Source of the DNA: Hanleya hanleyi
Taxonomy: Eukaryota; Mollusca; Polyplacophora; Lepidopleurida; Hanleyidae
Assembly: GCA_036873755.1 (NCBI GenBank)
Contig: JAVTVY010025085.1
Location: 1-64,000 of the forward strand
Direction: 5' to 3'
Length of the DNA stretch: 64,000 bases
This document shows, piece by piece, positions 58,629-64,000 of the stretch. Numbering within the stretch: the stretch's first letter is position 1; each line of letters begins with the position of its first letter. Made by a program: the position numbers and the translations under genes. The notes beneath the pieces were generated by a model. It did not search any database, was not told where the DNA came from, and worked only from the letters and a program-made list of their open reading frames with translations.

Positions 58629-59272
58629 GCCCGGACATCTCCCTTAAATACAGAATACCCTAAGCTCCCATTTTTTCCGAATATTGCTTTATATCGGGCA
58701 AAAAACGCCCATTGAAATATATAGGTTTTTCGCATATCAGATTATTGCTTAGTGATGTTCACCGGCAACGTTTTCCATACCATCGCTACCCCTTAATTAA
58801 ATATCTTGGTATATATTGCTGAGAAGAAATGAAAGCACATATTGGTCAATGTTAATACTTAAAGTTCTGTCTCTGGCAGGTTTGGCTGGAAGGCTTTCTA
58901 TGAAATTCATTTGCTAACTTTCTATGTTTGATTCATAACCTGATCAGATGAAGGCCAGATACCATCTCAAAATTGAGTTCCCATTCCACGTGTGTAAATT
59001 GTCTGCAAACATCGCTTAAAGCTACTGTAAAACATCTGAACGGTCTTGCAAGATTGAAACGGTGGCATATTGTCTGGTTTATGGTCTGTGTTCCCGAAAG
59101 GTCAGGCACTGCCAAATATAGTATAAAACAGCATCAACAGGCCAGACGTCATAAACATCGAACTCAAGTCAGGAATTAAGTCGTGTAAAATGATATGAAC
59201 TGAAATAAATGCTATTTTCGACATAAGATCCACTGGAGGGCAACGAATAATTGCCACACGATGCATATTATA

Positions 59273-59391
59273 CAATTATGTGATTCCAAAGAGATGAAAA
59301 TGATGTGTTATGGACCAGAGAAAATCAAGTGAATATTGGTTTTCTCTGGTCCATAACACATCGTATTCACCGAATTGGAATCACATAATTG
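59273..59391. repeat. Long hairpin, 52-nt arms with 15-nt loop
   Basis: 59,302-59,324 (GATGTGTTATGGACCAGAG...) pairs perfectly over 23 bp with 59,340-59,362. 59,273-59,289 (CAATTATGTGATTCCAA) pairs perfectly over 17 bp with 59,375-59,391. A 12-nt internal bulge lies on each side. It could be a foldback MITE or a miRNA-precursor-like hairpin; the former is more likely in this setting. Confidence 0.88.
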
Positions 59392-59591
59392 TTTTATTAT
59401 ATGAAACAATCGAAATACGTTTGAATTTGCATTGGCTGGATGAAATATATATGGGGAAAGATGATTATTCTGAACTTTTTCATTAGATATATCTCCCCAT
59501 CACGCGTGTTGGAACGGGACGTCAGCAGCACAACGGGTGTTCGAAATGACGCCATTCGCGCGACCGGCTTCGGAGGTGATGTCAACAAAAG

Positions 59592-59617
59592 TTATATTCA
59601 CCGGTCGGTGAATATAA
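59592..59617. repeat. 26-bp palindrome
   Basis: TTATATTCACC, GGTC, GGTGAATATAA: an 11-bp perfect stem. A third copy of AGGTGAATATA follows at 59,632. It lies in a GC-richer patch (59,500-59,590) containing CGCGCGACCGGC. Confidence 0.75.
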
Positions 59618-60700
59618 TATAACATTCTGGTAGGTGAATATAGCTTTTTGTGAGATATCACATGACCGCCAATGGACCAATCACACGGGATATTCGCCAC
59701 CAGTCATATAATAATCTACAATCAACATTACTGGCGATGAAGATTCGATTTTTATTGCTTTTTTACTATTTTATTTTTTATAAGAGCGATCACTCAGTTT
59801 TTTTTAATAATCACGCGAGTTAGCCCCGAAAAGCTGCATTTATATAGAAGAGAACATTCAGATCAACACTGTCATTAAAAGTCAATTTTCGGCTAGATCT
59901 ATTTGACGTAAACTAGAAATCTAAACTTTGGTTTCAGTTCACCTGTGATATTTTATCGTGAAGCTCGGTCACTAATTTCTATTATTGTGAAAGGCCCCTT
60001 CTTCTTAGAGCAGTATATATTCTGACATACTATAGGCAAAGAAATAGGATGATTACAATCTGAATTCGACGAACAATAACTGAACGTTTACAAGGGAGCC
60101 CAGACATCCCTTCTAAACAATATGATCAAATAATATTGCTTTATATTATATACTGCGCAGTAAACTATATCTGTTTGTTGATAACTATCGCTATCGTTCG
60201 ATGAAATCAGATTGTTGATTGCTGGCTTTCACCGGCAACTTTTTCCATACCATCGATATTCCCTGATTAAATATTATGGTAAATATCGCTGATAAGAAAG
60301 GACATATTGGTCTCCGAAATATCCTTGAGAACTTTCTCTGTTTAATCCATTAGCAGATGAAGGCAAGGTACCGTTTCAAATTTATGTCCCAATACCACGT
60401 CTATAAATTCCCTGCAACGATCGTTTAAGGCCACAGTAAAGCATATGAACGACCATTGCCTATCCTTTCAAGATTGAAACGGTGGCAGAATGTCTGGTTT
60501 ATGGTCTGAGATCCTGACAGGCCAGGCACGGCCAAATATAATATAAAACAACATCAACCTACCAGGCATGACAAAACATCGAACGCTTCTCTGGAATTCC
60601 GCCACATAAAATGATATGAACTGAAATGAAAGGCATAAGATGAATATTTTCTCCGAAGAATATTCTGTAAATGAAGCTTTCTGGCGTTGCAGTCCCGAAT

Positions 60701-61189
60701 TCGTTTTTACTGAATGGGGAAATTTTTCTTACCTACTTCTACATTTTTTCCTTTCTCCAATATTGACAGCAGGAACGCAATAAGTTAGAAATTAATAATC
60801 TGATGAGAGGTAAAATAGCGCTGTCACTTACACTTTCATGGTCGCCATTTTGAATTTAACCATGATCATGAATTCCACAAAAAAACGGACATCGCTAAAA
60901 ACAGCCCTTTTTCGCATAAAATTCACTCCATATTCTTTCGTATACTATATATTAGCATGCTGTTTTTTCTATTCGCTTCCTATGATCTCCGGGGACACGA
61001 AAATAACAGCGAAGATTTGTTCTAATCTCGAAATATTTTTCCAGCAATTTTTAAACCTGAAGAACTCAAGAAATTCGAAATTGTCAAAGAAGTAAAGTTG
61101 CATTTTATTGAAAACTATACTATTTTGAAACATCTGTAGAAAAGATATGCATCTGACGGGAACTGTATACCTTGCTAAAAATAAGAGTT
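60701..61189. other. Non-coding stretch with a short TTAA-MITE-like scrap
   Basis: 60,836-60,868 (TCATGGTCGCCATTTTGAATTTAACCATGATC) resembles the inverted core of the TTAA family. Otherwise nothing is recognised. Confidence 0.35.
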
Positions 61190-61700
61190 CAGAGTTTTAA
61201 TTTTATAAGTAGAAGAGATAAATTCACCCTAGGAATATTTTTTTGGAAAAAATGTGTAATTAATAAAGCCCTTTACCCTGATTTCATCACGATTGTTTTG
61301 GTGATTCCGTCGTCGACTAGGTTTAACCCCTGTGATGATCCCATCGCGTTTTTCTCACGAGGGAAAAAAATCTGATCATCCTTGGGTACTGTATGTTGGC
61401 AAGAGGTGTCATATAAGAATAATCAGATTGAAACAGAGCAGCAAAAAATAGACAAGCAACACTAGTCAAGAGTCATGTCAGTTTCAGGTGATTCCGTCAC
61501 GAACATTTCGAGGCATGATTTACTGAAATTGCTGGATCATCTGTAGATTTTTCATGGATCCGTAAACAGATGTCATATAGAATAGCAAACTAAACATAAA
61601 ACTACATCGATATGACCACGGAACTTCCGAGTACATGGCTTTGAATAAAAAACGTCTTTCCAACCGTGATTCCGTCACGGTGGACGGTGGAATTCATGTG
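61190..61700 (+). repeat. Diverged tandem repeat, about 185 bp
   Basis: GTGATTCCGTC(A/G) occurs at 61,301, 61,489 and 61,668. Between them the matching words GATCATC and TGTCATATA(A)GAATA recur (61,374 and 61,418; 61,535 and 61,571). Similarity is low, about 2.5 units. Confidence 0.5.
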
Positions 61701-64000
61701 ATGCTCTGTTTGGGGGTTATGCAGAAAAGTATATATTACACTTAAAAGGGACCATCGCCTTTAGTGAGATGTGACCACCCGACATTAATCACCGGAAACA
61801 TTCTTAGCCCTGACACCGGCACCTGTTAAATGAGCGATATTATCAGAAGGTAATTTCCTGTTTTCCATACTCCTATTATCACGTTTATGAATTTGTCTAG
61901 GACGTTAGCCAGTGATTCAGAGACGCCGGAAAGCGTATGGATGGCCAAAGTACATCATGTATGTTTAACGCATGGCGTGTTCGTATAGTTCATTTTCTGA
62001 GCAACGGAAAATCTAAACCCTGACTTAGTGTTAATTTTCTAAAGATAAGCCGCAAAATCCAGGCCGGAAATAACGTAGTCGGGAATATTGCCGTAAACTT
62101 CGCTTAATTCACAAACGGCAATTTGGCATCTCGCCACATGGACAAACAGAAGATATATATGGCATACCTCTCTGGTTAATTCAGCATCGTCCATACCACT
62201 GTCACATAAATTGTCTATGGACTGACAATTTTGAGAGGTCTAAATATACATTTTCGTTTCAGTTTTTTTGTGATGTCAAGTGAATAAAATCAATCTTCTG
62301 TTTTTATTATAATCTCACGTCCCTTGAGATCCAGGAAACTACTATTTATTGGGGGGGTGAACAATTTAGACCGATATGTTTGTGAGATATTTCGTCTCAC
62401 TTAATCCTTTATATCGAGACCGGCATTTACTTGAATCGGGCCCATGGGAGTCTTGCAATACATTTCATACAAATCACGAGGATTGAAAGTCCTAGGAAGG
62501 GTAATTTACCAACCTTATATATGTTGGAAATCCCCAACGATAACAATTATTAGTTATAAGTGCGTTCAAAAGTTTAAGTCCTAAAATTTGAGTTAGGCAA
62601 CTGTTCCACGAACGGCTGCGTCCTATAATGACGTCGCATCTTTATGCCTGATCAAGATGGGTGTTTTTCAATGTTTGCTTTCAAGCTGAACACATACATG
62701 CAATCACTAGACAAGGACACGGTTTGAAATCTGTTCTGTCGAAAAAGTGGCATTTTCAAATCGGAACGATAATCTCTCGAAGTTGAACGCGAATTAATAT
62801 TTTCTTGATCTTTTTTGTATTAACTTAAGTGTTAATTATTCTTTCTGGCCGTTACTCTATTGCTAAGTGCGATACTGTTTTCTCTGAAATGAATATTATG
62901 ATTCCATCATAATGGCTGATATAACAAGTGACTGAGATTGAACTCCCAACAGGACAGTGGTGTTGATAACATTGTCATACCAACGGTTCAATATGTATAC
63001 AAAATTAGCAATAGATTGCTGACTATTACATATTACCACTGTTTCAAAATTAACGCTATTGTATAATTTTTCCCCTTTACTTGCATGAAAATAACGAATG
63101 TTTTACCCAAAATGCACAGTTAATTACCGAAGGCACATCTATGAAGAAGTGTTGAACCAATGCAGCGAGAGTTGCCACAAAATAATTGTATTATCTGAAC
63201 TGAAATACATGGCATGAAATCGCACTTGCATCAACAGCATGTGAGTTACCTTACCATACCTCATCAACGGTTTAGTCTTGATAAAATACATGTCATTTGT
63301 TCTGGAGAAGGATCATTAGGTTCTGGGACACAGCTCGCTGTTTTCTACATTAGTTGTTGTTCCTCCCTCTAAAAACTCATATGCTCATAAAATAAACACG
63401 CATCGAATAGTGCACGTTCACGTATTTAAAGGGATAATGCTGTAATATCAATATCTCAGCCTATATTTGGGAAATTATACATTCATTTTTTAAGTTTTAA
63501 ATCAGATAGTTCTCATTTGTAGGAGTAAAGATACTGCAAATGAAATCTATCTAATTATCTTGGATCACACCTATGACAGAATTGGTCTCATTTACATATG
63601 AGGATTTCTGTGAATTTCCTCCAACTTTGACCTTTTTTGTTTTATTTCAAAATATATACTTCGATAAGGTTGTAAACAAACATCATGAAATACCTGTTTG
63701 AGAGTCCGTTTAAATGGGGGAAAAATGTACAAAATTAAGTTCTGAGGGCTTCAAACTTTGAAATTTGGGTCATAGAAATAATTACCTATTTCTCTCTGTA
63801 AGATTGTTTGAGGATCATTCCATGATCAATGAGTCAAGCTATAGCTTCCATAGCATGGTAACACTAGCAACTGACGATCAACTGACGGCACAGGCAATTG
63901 GTGAATATCAGTCATGGTAACTTCAACTGTAAAGGGAGATTGGTGTGCGGGAGAGAATATTGAATATTACATAATGTTTCAGTTATGGTAGACAATTGTA
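61701..64000. other. AT-rich stretch, nothing recognised
   Basis: No open frame of note, no tandem repeat, no inverted ends and no RNA gene detected by eye. A G-run of seven lies near 62,352. Confidence 0.4.

Larger units (their letters stand above)
54860..60700 (+). repeat. Second array: unit of about 1.3 kb in several partial copies
   Basis: The unit order is x (CCCAGACATCCC, then GATTATTGCTTTAT), y (CACCGGCAACTTTTTCCATACCATCG, CTTAATTAAATATT), z (GATGAAGGC...GTACC, CCACGTCTATAAATT, CAAGATTGAAACGGTGGCA, ATTGTCTGGTTTATGG) and w (AAAATGATATGAACTGAAATG). The z/w copies are at 54,890-55,230, 55,230-55,435 plus 55,560-55,720, and 57,700-57,810. More complete x-y-z-w copies are 58,570-59,240 and 59,830-60,700, and x-y around the LINE is 56,690-57,830. 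The spacing of the two best copies is about 1,260 bp. No coding content is seen. Confidence 0.75.

Overview
This window looks like gene-poor, repeat-dominated nuclear DNA of a marine invertebrate. I would guess a lophotrochozoan, most likely a mollusc. The guess rests on a HINE/pearl-type satellite element (157-bp tandem units, then a GACG/ACTG-rich tract, then a hairpin), a 5S-rRNA-derived SINE with an (ACTC)n tail, and two non-LTR retrotransposon relics. The DNA is AT-rich. I found no intact protein gene, no convincing exon-intron structure, no tRNA and no CRISPR. Apart from the two LINE relics, every open frame is short, and none resembles a protein family I recognise. The longest frames (about 90-126 codons) are mostly repeat sequence.

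Layout. About 1.94-39.7 kb is a degraded, mostly head-to-tail array of one roughly 5.5-6 kb segment, here called the 'long unit'. Copies are A (1,940-7,370), B1 (7,382-12,625), B2 (12,640-15,509, truncated), C (17,515-23,210), E (23,610-29,910, interrupted), F (32,060-32,400, fragment) and D (34,550-39,720, rearranged). A short piece (G) lies near 45.5 kb. B1 and C are close relatives, and so are A (3' part) and B2, so B is a chimera. A second array of an unrelated unit of about 1.3 kb fills 54.9-60.7 kb.

Mobile elements have inserted into these copies. The other copies often act as empty-site controls that fix ends and target duplications. They include a 721-bp TA-flanked Tc1/mariner-like MITE in A, a 1,117-bp TA-flanked element with about 20 GCGTTA-type subterminal motifs in B2, and a 1,906-bp TAA-flanked PIF/Harbinger-like element between B2 and C. 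A 5S-derived SINE is shared by B1 and C but absent from A. A TTAA-flanked, piggyBac-like MITE family has at least six copies (A, E, 32.5 kb, D, 48.5 kb, 54.0 kb). The copy in E is itself split by the HINE-type satellite element, giving a three-level nest (long unit > TTAA MITE > HINE).

Other structures are a threefold tandem repeat of 351 bp, a 223-bp twofold repeat next to diverged 137-145-bp units, a 553-bp element with 30-bp perfect inverted ends, foldback structures at 57.9-58.4 kb and 59.3 kb, and a block inversion inside copy D. The remaining stretches are AT-rich sequence in which I recognise nothing.
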